A DNA stretch of 64,000 bases from Caulobacter sp. Root655. GTDB lineage: Bacteria; Pseudomonadota; Alphaproteobacteria; Caulobacterales; Caulobacteraceae. The translations under genes were made by a program, and so were the position numbers. Location of the stretch: NCBI RefSeq assembly GCF_001427665.1, contig NZ_LMHC01000021.1, forward strand, positions 62,001-126,000, in the 5' to 3' direction. Of the stretch, positions 35,052 through 45,366 are shown in pieces. How positions within the stretch are numbered: the stretch's first letter is position 1; every line of letters begins with the position of its first letter. Below the pieces are notes generated by a model that saw only the letters and a program-made list of their open reading frames with translations, was not told where the DNA came from and did not search any database.

Positions 35052-35059
35052 TATCGATA
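35052..35059. promoter_or_regulatory. Candidate PadR operator
   Basis: TATCGATA, an 8-bp palindrome in A/T-rich flanks (ATCGAATATCGATAACGA), 36 bp upstream of the padR start and within a GC-rich region. The composition stands out locally. Confidence 0.35.
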
Positions 35060-35271
35060 ACGAGAGCCATGTGTAGGCGCGGTTGACGCCCTTGTCACGG
35101 CCAGTTCAAGCCGCTTGAGCGTTCACGGATCATGCACGCTGGTGAAGCCACCGCGATAGGCTAAGATTGTGAGGTGTTGGCGCGATCACCGAGGCGCGAG
35201 TGGCTGGTTTGTTCGGCCAAGGTGACCGAGCCAACGCCCTAGCGGGCGCCGAACGAGCGGGGCAGGCCACG

Positions 35272-38238
35272 ATGGATGAGACAGCGGTCAGCGTGAGGCT
35301 GCCCTGGACGGCTCCGGCGATGCTGATCGCATGCGCCCTGATCGGCGTGGCGCTTCTGACCATCGGTCCGGGGAACTATCCGGAGCTCCATACCGTCCTG
35401 GACACCGGCATGGCGCTGCTTTCGGTGGTGCTGGCGCTGATGCTCTGGGACACGGGAGAGCATCTTCAAAGCGAGGTCGCCCGGCGACTGGCGATCGGCT
35501 TCGCCGCCACCGCCCTGATGGAGCTGGTGCACATTCTGGTGGCCATCGAGTGGTCGGGCGTGTTCGCGACGATTTCCGCCGCCAAGGGCGCGCTGCGGCC
35601 TTCCACCTGGCCGCCACCGTCGCACCTCCTGCCGCTCTCGGTGCTCGGCGCCCTCCTCTGGCCCAAGCGAGGAAGGCTGGGGCTGGCCTTGTTCGCCGCC
35701 AGCATCGCCGCGGTCGCGGCGGTGCTGTTCGCCGTCTTTCACTACGCTCCGCGCTACGCGCCTCCCGGTCTCTTCGGCGTCACGCGTCCCGCGCTGGTGT
35801 TCGCGCCGGTCCTGTGGGTCGCGGCTGGGAGTGTCGCCTGGCGCCTGAGGGGGCGGGAACGGGTGGCCGCGGCGCTTCCGACCACGGCCGCGGTGCTGTT
35901 GATCGCCAACATCGTCATGCTCTATTCGCGCGCGCCGGCCGACGGCCCGGCGATGGTCGCCCATCTCGGGAAGATGGCCGGCGACATGACGCTGCTCCTG
36001 TTTCTCCTGCGGATGGCTTCAAGCGACCTTCAGGCGCGCGTCCGCGCGGAGGCCGGGCTATCCCGGCTCAACGCCGAACTCGATCAGCGCGTGGGCGAGC
36101 GGACGGGCGAACTCATGGCGGCCAACAGGACGCTCGAGCAGGAGATCAAGGCCCGCCGTGAAAGCCAGCGCCTGCTTGAAGCCATCGTCGAGAACTCGCC
36201 GGCCGTCATCTATGTCAAGGACCTCGAAGGGCGCTACCTCCTCGTCAACCGCCGCTATGGCGACATCTTCCACGTGGATGCCGATGCGATGGTCGGACAA
36301 ACCGACCACGACATCTTCTCGAAGGACATCGCCGACGCGTTCAGGGCCATGGACGTGCGCGTCGCCACCGCGGGCCAGCCCTTGCTGGAGGAGGAGGTCG
36401 CCCCCCACGACGACGGCCCCCACACCTATGTCTCCGTGAAGTCGCCGCTGCTGAACGACGCTGGCGAGCCCTACGCCATTTTCGGCATTTCGACCGACAT
36501 CACTGAGCGCAAGCAGGCGGAAATCCGGGTCCAGACCCAACTTGAGCGGCTGGCGCTGCTGGACGAGATCACCCGCGCCATCGGTCTGCGCCAAGATATC
36601 GAGAGCATCTTCCAGGTGGTGGTGCGCAGCATCGAAAGCCAACTTCCGGCCGACTTCGCGTGTCTCTGTCTGTATGATGGTCTCGATCGGACGCTGACGG
36701 TCGCGGCGGTCGGCGTCAACAGCCAGGCCCTGGCGCTCGAGCTCGCCATGCCCGAGCGCGCGCGCATCGAGATCGACGAGAACGGCCTCTCGCGTTGCGT
36801 CAAGGGCCAGCTCGTCTACGAAGCCGACATCGCGGACATCCCTTTCCCGTTTCCCCAACGCCTCGCGCGCGGCGGGCTGCGCGCCCTGGTCGCCGCGCCG
36901 CTTCAGGCCGAGAGCAAGGTCTTCGGCGTGATCATCGTGGCGCGTTTCGCGGCCGAGAGCTTCGTCAGCGGCGAATGCGAGTTCCTGCGGCAACTCAGCG
37001 AGCATGTGGCGCTGGCCGTACACCAGGCTCAACTGCATCAGGCGCTGCAGGACGCCTACGACGATCTGCGCCAATCGCAGCAGACGATCCTGCAGCAGGA
37101 GCGCCTGCGAGCGCTTGGCCAGATGGCCAGCGGCATCGCCCACGACATCAACAACGCCCTGTCGCCGGTCGCGCTCTACACGGAGTCGATGCTGGAAACC
37201 GAAACGAGCCTTTCGGCGGAGGCCCGGGGCAATCTCCAGGTCATCCAGCGCGCGGTCGAGGATGTAAGCCACACCATCGCGCGAATGAAAGAGTTCTATC
37301 GGCAGCGCGAGCCCCAGCTCGTCCTCGCGCCGGTCAGGCTGCACGAACTGGTCCAACAGGTTTTGGACCTGACGAAGGCGCGCTGGAGCGACATGGCCAT
37401 GCAGCGGGGTGTCGTCATCGAGGTCCGGACCGAGCTCATGGAGGACTTGCCGCCGACCCTGGGCGTGGAGAGCGAGATCCGGGAGGCGCTGATCAACCTG
37501 GTCTTCAACGCCATCGACGCCATGCCTGACGGCGGAACCTTGACGCTGCGGATCAAGCCGGCGGCGGGCGGGAAGGGGCGGGCGCCTCGCGTGGCCGAGG
37601 TCGAGATCGAGGACACGGGTTCCGGCATGGACGAGGAGACGCGCCGTCGCTGCCTGGAACCGTTCTACACGACAAAGGGCGAGCGCGGGACGGGGCTCGG
37701 CCTGGCGATGGTCTACGGCGTCGCGCAGCGCCATGGCGCCGAACTGGATGTCAGGTCGGCCCTCGGCGAGGGGACGACGGTTCGTTTGAGCTTTCCAGCG
37801 CCGGCCGAAGTCGCGATCGCGGCCGCCAAGAGCGACCAGGGCGTCATGCCACAGCGGTTGCGCCTGTTGCTCGTCGACGACGATCCGGTGCTTCTCAAGG
37901 CGCTGGGCGACACGCTGAGCGCCGACGGTCACGTCGTCACCACGGCCCACGACGGCCGCGCCGGGATCGACGCCTTCGCGGCGGCGAACGACGGCGAGAC
38001 TCCCTTCGCCGCGGTCATCACCGATCTTGGCATGCCAAAGATCGACGGGTGGAAGGTCGCCGCCGAGATCAAGGCCTTGTCCCCGTCCACGCCCGTGATC
38101 CTGCTGACGGGCTGGGGGCAGGGCCTGCTCGCGGACGCCGACATTCCGCCGCATGTCGATCAACTCCTGAGCAAGCCGCCGAAGCTCAGGGAAATTCGGG
38201 AAGCCCTGGCGAACCTGTGTCCGGAGGCCACGCCTTGA
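35272..38238 (+). CDS. Membrane hybrid histidine kinase (MASE-type sensor, PAS, GAF, HisKA, HATPase, REC)
   Basis: 988 residues from ATG 35272 (a GTG at 35200 is also open). The first 250 residues hold about seven helices resembling MASE-type membrane sensors (PELHTVLDTGMALLSVVLALML). A coiled coil is followed by PAS (about 300-420; SPAVIYVKDLEGRYLLVNRRY), GAF (about 430-585), HisKA (about 610-670; GQMASGIAHDINNALSPVAL) and HATPase_c (GTGLGLAMVYGVAQRHGAEL). A C-terminal receiver (about 865-985) has phospho-acceptor Asp in AVITDLGMP. The stop overlaps the start of the next kinase gene (TTGA). No paired DNA-binding regulator is encoded nearby. Signal unknown. Confidence 0.88.
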   Translation: MDETAVSVRLPWTAPAMLIACALIGVALLTIGPGNYPELHTVLDTGMALLSVVLALMLWDTGEHLQSEVARRLAIGFAATALMELVHILVAIEWSGVFATISAAKGALRPSTWPPPSHLLPLSVLGALLWPKRGRLGLALFAASIAAVAAVLFAVFHYAPRYAPPGLFGVTRPALVFAPVLWVAAGSVAWRLRGRERVAAALPTTAAVLLIANIVMLYSRAPADGPAMVAHLGKMAGDMTLLLFLLRMASSDLQARVRAEAGLSRLNAELDQRVGERTGELMAANRTLEQEIKARRESQRLLEAIVENSPAVIYVKDLEGRYLLVNRRYGDIFHVDADAMVGQTDHDIFSKDIADAFRAMDVRVATAGQPLLEEEVAPHDDGPHTYVSVKSPLLNDAGEPYAIFGISTDITERKQAEIRVQTQLERLALLDEITRAIGLRQDIESIFQVVVRSIESQLPADFACLCLYDGLDRTLTVAAVGVNSQALALELAMPERARIEIDENGLSRCVKGQLVYEADIADIPFPFPQRLARGGLRALVAAPLQAESKVFGVIIVARFAAESFVSGECEFLRQLSEHVALAVHQAQLHQALQDAYDDLRQSQQTILQQERLRALGQMASGIAHDINNALSPVALYTESMLETETSLSAEARGNLQVIQRAVEDVSHTIARMKEFYRQREPQLVLAPVRLHELVQQVLDLTKARWSDMAMQRGVVIEVRTELMEDLPPTLGVESEIREALINLVFNAIDAMPDGGTLTLRIKPAAGGKGRAPRVAEVEIEDTGSGMDEETRRRCLEPFYTTKGERGTGLGLAMVYGVAQRHGAELDVRSALGEGTTVRLSFPAPAEVAIAAAKSDQGVMPQRLRLLLVDDDPVLLKALGDTLSADGHVVTTAHDGRAGIDAFAAANDGETPFAAVITDLGMPKIDGWKVAAEIKALSPSTPVILLTGWGQGLLADADIPPHVDQLLSKPPKLREIREALANLCPEATP

Positions 38239-39851
38239 CGAACCACGCCGCGACCGAGCCAGCTCCATCCCGCATCCTCATCGTCGACGACGAGGCCGCG
38301 AACCTGACGGCGCTGCGCGTCACTCTAGGCCACCAGGGCTACGAGACCGAGGGGTTCACCGATCCGACCGCCGCGCTGGCGGCGCTCAAGCAGGGCGGGT
38401 TCGACCTGCTGCTGACCGACCTCAGGATGCCGGGCATGGGCGGCGTGGAGCTGCTGCAGCGGGCGCAGGCGCTTGATCCGAACCTGGTCGGCGTGATCAT
38501 GACCGGCGAGGGTAGCATCGCCTCCGCCGTGGAGGCGATGAAGACCGGCGCGCTGGACTACATCCTCAAGCCCCTCAAGCTTGGCGCCATCCTGCCCGTG
38601 CTGTCGCGCGCGCTGACCATGCGCAGACTCCGGCTGGAGAACGCCGCGCTGGAACGCAGCGTCCGCGAGCGCACGGCGGAACGGGAGAAGGCGCTGCGGG
38701 AAGTCGAGAACCAGACGACCGAGCGCCTGCGGGCCGAGCAGGCCATGATGCAAATCCAGAAGATGGAAGCGCTCGGGCAGCTGACTGGCGGCGTCGCCCA
38801 CGACTTCAACAACCTGCTCATGGCCATCGACGGCGCCTTGCATCTCCTCGACAAGCGCCTGGAGCCCGACCATGTCGGTCGCAAATATATCGAGGGCGCG
38901 CGCGAGGCGACGCGGCGGGGTGCGCGGGTGACGAACCAGCTTCTTGCCTTTTCGCGCACGCAGCGCATCGAGTTGCAGCCGATCGACGCCTGCGCGGCGC
39001 TGCGGGAGGCCGCGCCGATCATCGCCCACGCGCTCGGGCCGACCATTTCGTTGGAGCTCGATTTCGCGCTTGGCGAAATCTGGACCAAGACGCACCGGGA
39101 CCAACTGGAGCTCGCGGTGGTGAACCTCGCGGTGAATGCGCGTGACGCCATGCCCGACGGCGGCGAGGTCGTGCTGGGCGTCGCGCCCGGGGATGGTCCG
39201 ACCGCGGTCATCTGGCTGCGTGATGGCGGCTGCGGCATGACGCCGGAAACGGCGACCCGGGCGCTGGAGCCGTTCTTCACCACCAAGGAGCGTGGCAAGG
39301 GCACGGGTCTGGGTCTGACCCAGGTCTATGGCTTCGCCCATCAGTGCAAGGGAGAGGTCTCGATCGAAAGCGCGCCCGGTGAGGGCGCGACGGTGCGGAT
39401 CGTCCTGCCGCGCATCGAGGCTCCGGCCGCCGAGGTCAAGGAACGGCCCGCCGACATAGCCGTCGCGCGCGGCGGCCGGGTCGATCCAGGGCGGATCAAG
39501 GTGCTGGTGGTCGACGACGACGACGCCGTTCGCCAGGTCCTGGTCGATGGCCTGCGCGTCGAAGGCTTCGACGTCATCGAAGCCGCGGGCGGCGTTGACG
39601 GCCTGGCCGCGCTGCAGAGCCGATCGCCCGACGCCCTGGTGGTGGACTTCGCGATGCCGGGAATGAATGGCGCCGAGGTCGGCGGGCGCGCCCGGGCCCT
39701 GAGGCCCGGATTGCCGATCGTGTTCTGCAGCGGCTACTCCGACACAGCCCAACTCGAGAAGGTGGAGGGCGCGGTGCTCCTGCGTAAACCCGTCTCCATC
39801 GGGGTCCTGGGACGCGCGGTCATGGATCTGGTGGCGGCTCAGACGGTCTGA
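38235..39851 (+). CDS. Soluble hybrid histidine kinase with N- and C-terminal receivers
   Basis: 538 residues from TTG 38235, which overlaps the previous stop (TTGA) and has GGAGG 7 nt upstream. The order is REC (about 15-130; LLLTDLRMPGMGG), coiled coil, HisKA (about 175-240; GQLTGGVAHDFNNLLMAI), HATPase_c (about 280-400; GTGLGLTQVYGFAHQ) and a second REC (about 418-535; ALVVDFAMPGMNG). There is no membrane or sensory domain, so its input is probably phosphotransfer from the upstream kinase to its first receiver. Both proteins end in receivers and neither has an output domain, so a further phosphotransfer protein or regulator elsewhere is needed. Confidence 0.88.
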   Translation: MTNHAATEPAPSRILIVDDEAANLTALRVTLGHQGYETEGFTDPTAALAALKQGGFDLLLTDLRMPGMGGVELLQRAQALDPNLVGVIMTGEGSIASAVEAMKTGALDYILKPLKLGAILPVLSRALTMRRLRLENAALERSVRERTAEREKALREVENQTTERLRAEQAMMQIQKMEALGQLTGGVAHDFNNLLMAIDGALHLLDKRLEPDHVGRKYIEGAREATRRGARVTNQLLAFSRTQRIELQPIDACAALREAAPIIAHALGPTISLELDFALGEIWTKTHRDQLELAVVNLAVNARDAMPDGGEVVLGVAPGDGPTAVIWLRDGGCGMTPETATRALEPFFTTKERGKGTGLGLTQVYGFAHQCKGEVSIESAPGEGATVRIVLPRIEAPAAEVKERPADIAVARGGRVDPGRIKVLVVDDDDAVRQVLVDGLRVEGFDVIEAAGGVDGLAALQSRSPDALVVDFAMPGMNGAEVGGRARALRPGLPIVFCSGYSDTAQLEKVEGAVLLRKPVSIGVLGRAVMDLVAAQTV

Positions 39852-40109
39852 AGAAGATTCCGTTCTTGCCGCCTGGTGGTCAGCCGCCGTCACCCTCGAC
39901 GGTGACGCCGCCGCCGGCGTGGCCGAAGGCAAAATCAACAGCACGGGCGGGCTGAGCGGCGTCGGCTACACGGGCAGACGCCGCTGCTCCGTGTCATGCG
40001 CGCGTCACCTGCGGACGATAACGCCAGGAGGACAATTCACGCGCGACGACCGGTTGCGACTTGATCTAGCCTCCGGTTGAGCGACCCCGCGTTCGGTGGA
40101 GATAAGAAC

Positions 40110-43100
40110 ATGATCTGGATCAACGAATTCCACTACGACAACACCGGCGCGGACCTTGGCGAGTTCGTCGAGGTGGCGGGTCCGGCTGGAACCGACCTGA
40201 CCGGCTATACGATCGTGCTCTACAACGGCTCAGGCGGCGCGCCCTACGCCACCCTGACGCTATCGGGGCTGATCCCCGACCAGTCGAACGGCTTCGGCGC
40301 GGTCTCGATCGCCTATCCGGCCGGCATCCAGAACGGCGCGCCCGACGGCCTGGCGCTGATCTCGCCGACCGGCACGGTGATCGAATTCCTCAGCTACGAG
40401 GGCGGGTTCGTCGCGGTCGGCGGTCCGGCCAACGGCTTGACCAGCGTCGATGTCGGGGTCATCGAACCCGGCACGGCGGCCGGCACCGCGATCGCCCGCG
40501 TCGGACTCGGCGACGCGGCCGCGGACTTCACCTGGGCGGTGGCTTCGGACGACACGCCTGGCGCCGTCAACGCCGGCCAGACCTTCGAGGGCGCGGTGAT
40601 CGCCCCCAGCATCACGGTCGGCGACGTGGTTGTCACCGAGGGGGACGCTGGAACCCAGGTCGCCACCTTCACGATTACCCGCTCGGGGGGGCAGGGCGCC
40701 TTCACCATCGACTACGCCACTGTCGCCGGCACGGCGAGCGCGGGCGAGGATTTCGTCGCCACCTCGGGTGTTGTCAGTTTCGCGGCCGGCCAGACCACGG
40801 CCACGGTCGAGGTTCTGGTCAACGGCGACGCCACGTTCGAAGCCGACGAGGCCTTCCGCCTGGTGCTCAGCAATTCGACCGGCGGCGCGGGCCTGACCGA
40901 CGCCGAGGGCGTGGCGACGATCGTCAACAACGATACGGCGCCGCCGATCCCGGCCGCGCGGCCGTGGATCAACGAGTTCCATTACGACAACGCCAGCACC
41001 GATACTGGCGAGTTCATCGAGATCGCCGGCCGGGCTGGAACCGACCTGACCGGTTACAGCATCGTGCTCTACAACGGTTCGAACGGTCAGGCCTATGACA
41101 CCGACGTGCTGTCGGGCGTGATCGCTGACCTGGAGAACGGTTTCGGCGTCATAGGCCTGAACTATCCGCGCGACGGCCTGCAGAACGGCGCGCCCGACGC
41201 CATCGCCCTGGTCGATCCGACCGGCGCCGTGGTCGAGTTCATCAGTTACGAAGGCCCGCTGACGGCGGTCAACGGGCCGGCGGCGGGCATGACCAGCGTC
41301 GATGTCGGGGTCTCGGAGCCCGGCAACGCCAACGGCACCTCCATCGCCCGCGTCGGCGTCGGCGACGAAGGGGCGGACTTCACCTGGGCCCTGGCGACCG
41401 ACGACACCCCCGGCGGCGCCAACGCCGGCCAGACGTTCGAGGGCGTGGGCGGCCCCGCCCGCGTCGCGATCGGCGACGTGAACGTGGCCGAGGGCGAGGC
41501 CGGCGCGCGCACCCTGACCTTCACCGTCACCCGCAGCGACAACGCCGGGGCCTTCAGCGTCGACTACGCCACCGCCGACGGCTCGGCCAACGCGGGGTCG
41601 GACTACGTCGCCGCGGCGGGCGCGTTGAGCTTCGCGGTCGGCGGCGACCTAACCCAGACAGTCTCGATCATCATCAACGGCGACACCGCTGTCGAGCCGG
41701 ACGAGATCTTCAGCCTGACCCTGTCGAACCTGGTCAGCACCACTGGCGCGGCCAACCTCACCGACGCGGTCGGCCAGGGCAAGATCGTCAATGACGACGT
41801 CGCCGTGGTGCGGATCTTCGACATCCAGGGCGCCGGCCATACCTCCGCCTGGGCCGGGCAGGAGGTGTTCACCAAGGGGATCGTCACGGCGATCGACAAG
41901 GACAACAACGCCTTCTGGATCCAGGATGCGACGGGCGACGGCGACATAGGCACGTCCGACGCCGTCTATGTGTTCAACAACACCCTGCTGGCCGCCGACA
42001 TCGTCGTGGGCGCCGAGGTGCAGGTGCGTGGCACGGTGGCCGAGTTCCGCTCGTCCAGCCGCACGACCGACCTGACCCTGACCGAGATCACCGCGCCGAC
42101 CGTGACCGTGCTGTCCACGGGCAACGCCTTGCCGACCGCCGTTCGCATCGGCGACGTCAACGACCCGGCCACGCTCCAGCGCACGCCGGCCCTGCACAGC
42201 CTGGGCGACGACGAGACCTCCGGGACCTACGACCCGGTCAATGACGGCATCGATTTCTGGGAATCGCTGGAAGGCATGCGCGTGACGCTGGAGGACGTCC
42301 GCGTCGTCAGCCCCGAGCGCAGCAGCTTCGGCGAGATCTGGACCACCCCCAACGTCGGGACCAACGACTCCGCCAACGGCCGCGGCGGCCTGACGATCAG
42401 CGACGAGACCCCCGGCGCGGGCAACCCGGCCGACAAGGATTTCGACTTCAATCCCGAGCGCGTGCAGCTGGACGACGAGGCTGGTATCGCCACGCCGACC
42501 ACCGTCACGGTCGGCGACCGCCTGGGCGACGTCACCGGCGTCGTGTCCTACACGGCCGGCAGCTACGAGGTGAACGCCACCGAGGCCTATACCCACACCG
42601 CCGGTGGGCTCGAGCGCGAAACCACCGCCATCGCGGCCAACCTCGACCGGGTGCGGATCGCCAACTTCAATGTCGAGAACCTGGCGCCGGTCGGCATGAC
42701 CTTCTCGACCGGCGAGGTCTCGACCCAGGAGAAGTTCGACAAGCTGGCCGCCGCGATCATCAACAATCTCGGCGGGCCGGAAATCATCGCCCTGCAAGAG
42801 CTGCAGGACAACAACGGCATCCTCAACGACAGCACGGTCGACGCCAGCGTCACGATCACCCAGCTGCTCGACGCCATCGAGGCGGCGGGCGGACCGCGCT
42901 ATCTGGCCATCGTCGCCAATCCGGTCGACGACCAGGACGGCGGCGCGCCGGGCGGCAATATCCGCGTCGCTTATCTCTACCGCGCCGACGCCGTGACCCC
43001 GACCGTCGCCAACGGGCTGAGCGGCGTCGAGGGCGACCGGATCCGCCTGTTCCCGACCGAGAACCGGATCGGCGCCGATCCCGACGGCGCTGGCCCGCTG

Positions 43101-45299
43101 ACCGCCGATCCGGACTTCTCGGCCACTCGCAAGTCTCTGCCGATCGAATGGTCGCCGGCCGGCTACACCGAGACCCAGGGCGGCACCTTCTGGACGATCA
43201 ACAACCACCTGTCGTCAAAGGGCGGCAGCGCGCCCCTGACCGGCGACCGCCTGGACCTGCCCGAATATGACGAACTGCTCGACTCGGGCGCCGTGAAGCG
43301 CGAGGGCCAGGCCATCGACATCAACGCCTTCGTCGACGCGGTTCTGGCCAACGCCAAGAGCAACGACGACAAGGTCATCGCCCTGGGCGACTTCAACGAG
43401 TTCCAGTTCTTCCCGGCCGTGCAACTTGTGACCGGGGCGATCGAGCGCCTGACCGCCGGTTCGGCGGGCAACCCCAGCACCTTCGTCACCGGCGAAGCGG
43501 TGATGAAGGCGCTGATCGAGTTGCTGCCCGAGGAAGAGCGCTACTCCTACGTCTTCGAGGGCAACAGTCAGGCTCTCGACCAGATCCTGGCGACCCTCAA
43601 CCTGGTCGCCGACGCGCTCTACGACATCGTCCACATCAATTCCGAGTTCGCCGACCAGTTGTCGGATCACGATCCGTCGCTGGTTTCGGTGCTGTTGCCG
43701 CGCTCGGCGGCCCTGGCTACCGAGGGCACGGATGTGCTGGACGCAGCGGCCTATCTGGCCAAGTTCGGCGCGACGCGGGGTTCGCTGGACGGCGACGACA
43801 CCATCGACGGCCTGGGCGGCAGCGATATCATCCGCGCCGGCGCCGGCAATGACCGGTTGATTGGCGGGGCGGGCGACGACCTGCTCGACGGCGGGCCGGG
43901 CGATGACCGGCTCGAGGGCGGCGAGGGCCGCGACACCGCCGACTATTCGGCCGCCAACGGCGTCACGGTCGACCTGGCCTTGACCGGCGTCCAGGCGACC
44001 GGGGCCGGATCCGACACCCTGGTCTCCATCGAGAACCTGACCGGCTCGACCGGCGATGACCGTTTGACCGGCGACGCGGGCGGCAACGTTCTGCGCGGCG
44101 CGGCCGGGGCCGACCTGCTGGCCGGCGGCCTGGGTGATGACCTCCTGGACGGCGGCGCGGGCGTCGACACCGTCAGCTTCGCGGCGGCCCTGGCCGGGGT
44201 CTCGGCCTGGCTGGCCACGGGCGTGGCGACGGGCGAGGGCGCTGATGCGCTGATCGCCGTCGAGAACCTGACCGGCTCAGCCTTCGCCGACAGTCTTTCA
44301 GGCGACGCGGGCGCCAACCTGCTGATCGGCGGGGCGGGCGACGACCGGCTCGACGGCGGCCTGGGCGACGACACCCTGGACGGCGGTGAGGGGATCGACA
44401 CGGTCAGCTTCGCCACGGCGACGCGCGGCATCGACATCGACCTGCGGCTGACCACGCGACAGGCCACCGGCGCCGGTTCCGACCTGATCCTCGGCGTCGA
44501 GAACCTGGTCGGCTCCAGCCGCAACGACAGCCTGACCGGCACGGACGGCGCCAACCACCTGTCGGGCGGCGACGGTCTGGACCTCCTGCATGGCCAGGGC
44601 GGCGACGACCGCCTCGATGGCGGCGACGGCTGGGACTTGCTGGACGGCGGGGCGGGGAACGACATCCTGATCGGCGGAGCCGGGTGGGACGCGCTGTTCG
44701 GCGGTGACGGCGACGACCGGCTGGACGGCGGCGACGGGATCGACGCCCTGGCCGGCGGCGACGGCGACGACACCTATGTGATCGACGACCGCTTCGACAC
44801 GGTGGTCGAGTGGTTCAGCGACGGGACCGACACGGTCGAATCCTCGATCACCCATTCGCTGGGCCTCAACCTCGAGAACCTGCGCCTGACCGGGACGGCG
44901 GCGATCGGCGGCACGGGCAACGCCCGCGCCAACCTGCTGGTCGGCAATACCGCCGCCAACGGGCTGAGCGGCGGCGCGGGTGACGACACCCTGATCGGCG
45001 AGGCCGGCGATGACGTGCTGAGCGGGGGAGGCGGTCGCGACGTTTTCGTGTTCCGCCCTGGTTTCGGCGACGACCGGGTCACCGATTTCCGCCAGGGCCA
45101 GGACACCCTGGATTGGTCGGCGATGTTGGATGCCGGCTACCACGCCAGCGCCGCTCGCCAGGGCAAGGACACCCTGGTCAGCTTCGAGGACGGCTCGTCG
45201 ATCCTGCTGGCCGGGGTCAAGAGCTTCGACCTCGACGCGGCGACCGCCGAATGGGGCCATGTGGCGCGTCTGAACGCGTCGGAGGATTGGCTGCTCTAG
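40110..45299 (+). CDS. Giant RTX extracellular nuclease (ExeM/NucH-like) with duplicated lamin-tail and Calx-beta modules
   Basis: 1729 residues from ATG 40110 (GGAG 8 nt upstream). No N-terminal signal peptide. Two near-identical tandem modules come first: a lamin-tail-like domain (about 1-165 and 286-450; INEFHYDN, then DLTGY) each followed by a Calx-beta domain (about 165-280 and 450-565). Then an OB-fold-like segment (about 567-830) and an endonuclease/exonuclease/phosphatase domain (about 847-1193) with [32 protein letters not shown] and SDHDPSLV, all catalytic motifs intact. [14 protein letters not shown] repeats (about 1227-1640) imply calcium binding and type I secretion. No transporter genes are nearby. 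Probable extracellular DNase. Confidence 0.88.
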   Translation: MIWINEFHYDNTGADLGEFVEVAGPAGTDLTGYTIVLYNGSGGAPYATLTLSGLIPDQSNGFGAVSIAYPAGIQNGAPDGLALISPTGTVIEFLSYEGGFVAVGGPANGLTSVDVGVIEPGTAAGTAIARVGLGDAAADFTWAVASDDTPGAVNAGQTFEGAVIAPSITVGDVVVTEGDAGTQVATFTITRSGGQGAFTIDYATVAGTASAGEDFVATSGVVSFAAGQTTATVEVLVNGDATFEADEAFRLVLSNSTGGAGLTDAEGVATIVNNDTAPPIPAARPWINEFHYDNASTDTGEFIEIAGRAGTDLTGYSIVLYNGSNGQAYDTDVLSGVIADLENGFGVIGLNYPRDGLQNGAPDAIALVDPTGAVVEFISYEGPLTAVNGPAAGMTSVDVGVSEPGNANGTSIARVGVGDEGADFTWALATDDTPGGANAGQTFEGVGGPARVAIGDVNVAEGEAGARTLTFTVTRSDNAGAFSVDYATADGSANAGSDYVAAAGALSFAVGGDLTQTVSIIINGDTAVEPDEIFSLTLSNLVSTTGAANLTDAVGQGKIVNDDVAVVRIFDIQGAGHTSAWAGQEVFTKGIVTAIDKDNNAFWIQDATGDGDIGTSDAVYVFNNTLLAADIVVGAEVQVRGTVAEFRSSSRTTDLTLTEITAPTVTVLSTGNALPTAVRIGDVNDPATLQRTPALHSLGDDETSGTYDPVNDGIDFWESLEGMRVTLEDVRVVSPERSSFGEIWTTPNVGTNDSANGRGGLTISDETPGAGNPADKDFDFNPERVQLDDEAGIATPTTVTVGDRLGDVTGVVSYTAGSYEVNATEAYTHTAGGLERETTAIAANLDRVRIANFNVENLAPVGMTFSTGEVSTQEKFDKLAAAIINNLGGPEIIALQELQDNNGILNDSTVDASVTITQLLDAIEAAGGPRYLAIVANPVDDQDGGAPGGNIRVAYLYRADAVTPTVANGLSGVEGDRIRLFPTENRIGADPDGAGPLTADPDFSATRKSLPIEWSPAGYTETQGGTFWTINNHLSSKGGSAPLTGDRLDLPEYDELLDSGAVKREGQAIDINAFVDAVLANAKSNDDKVIALGDFNEFQFFPAVQLVTGAIERLTAGSAGNPSTFVTGEAVMKALIELLPEEERYSYVFEGNSQALDQILATLNLVADALYDIVHINSEFADQLSDHDPSLVSVLLPRSAALATEGTDVLDAAAYLAKFGATRGSLDGDDTIDGLGGSDIIRAGAGNDRLIGGAGDDLLDGGPGDDRLEGGEGRDTADYSAANGVTVDLALTGVQATGAGSDTLVSIENLTGSTGDDRLTGDAGGNVLRGAAGADLLAGGLGDDLLDGGAGVDTVSFAAALAGVSAWLATGVATGEGADALIAVENLTGSAFADSLSGDAGANLLIGGAGDDRLDGGLGDDTLDGGEGIDTVSFATATRGIDIDLRLTTRQATGAGSDLILGVENLVGSSRNDSLTGTDGANHLSGGDGLDLLHGQGGDDRLDGGDGWDLLDGGAGNDILIGGAGWDALFGGDGDDRLDGGDGIDALAGGDGDDTYVIDDRFDTVVEWFSDGTDTVESSITHSLGLNLENLRLTGTAAIGGTGNARANLLVGNTAANGLSGGAGDDTLIGEAGDDVLSGGGGRDVFVFRPGFGDDRVTDFRQGQDTLDWSAMLDAGYHASAARQGKDTLVSFEDGSSILLAGVKSFDLDAATAEWGHVARLNASEDWLL

Positions 45300-45322
45300 G
45301 CCCGGCGGAAGCGGTCAACTCA

Positions 45323-45349
45323 GGGCGGCGCGCTCCAGCGTCGCCGCCC
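45323..45349. terminator. Hairpin between convergent nuclease and alpha-galactosidase genes
   Basis: GGGCGGCG (45323-45330) pairs with CGCCGCCC (45342-45349), and inner CGC/GCG extends the stem to 11 bp with one bulged T and a TCCA loop. No U-tract on either strand; it lies between two stops and could serve both. Confidence 0.5.
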
Positions 45350-45366
45350 GAAGATCGGAAAAGGGG

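Noticed and set aside
39852..40076. A small gene between the second kinase and the nuclease
   Set aside because: A frame reading LAAWWSAAVTLDGD and onward is open but has no start codon or ribosome-binding site; a 7-bp CGTCACC/GGTGACG hairpin at 39888-39907 more likely ends the kinase transcript.
43790..45050. Periodic DNA repeats resembling a satellite or CRISPR array
   Set aside because: The periodicity follows in-frame RTX nonapeptides of the nuclease gene; there are no unique spacers.
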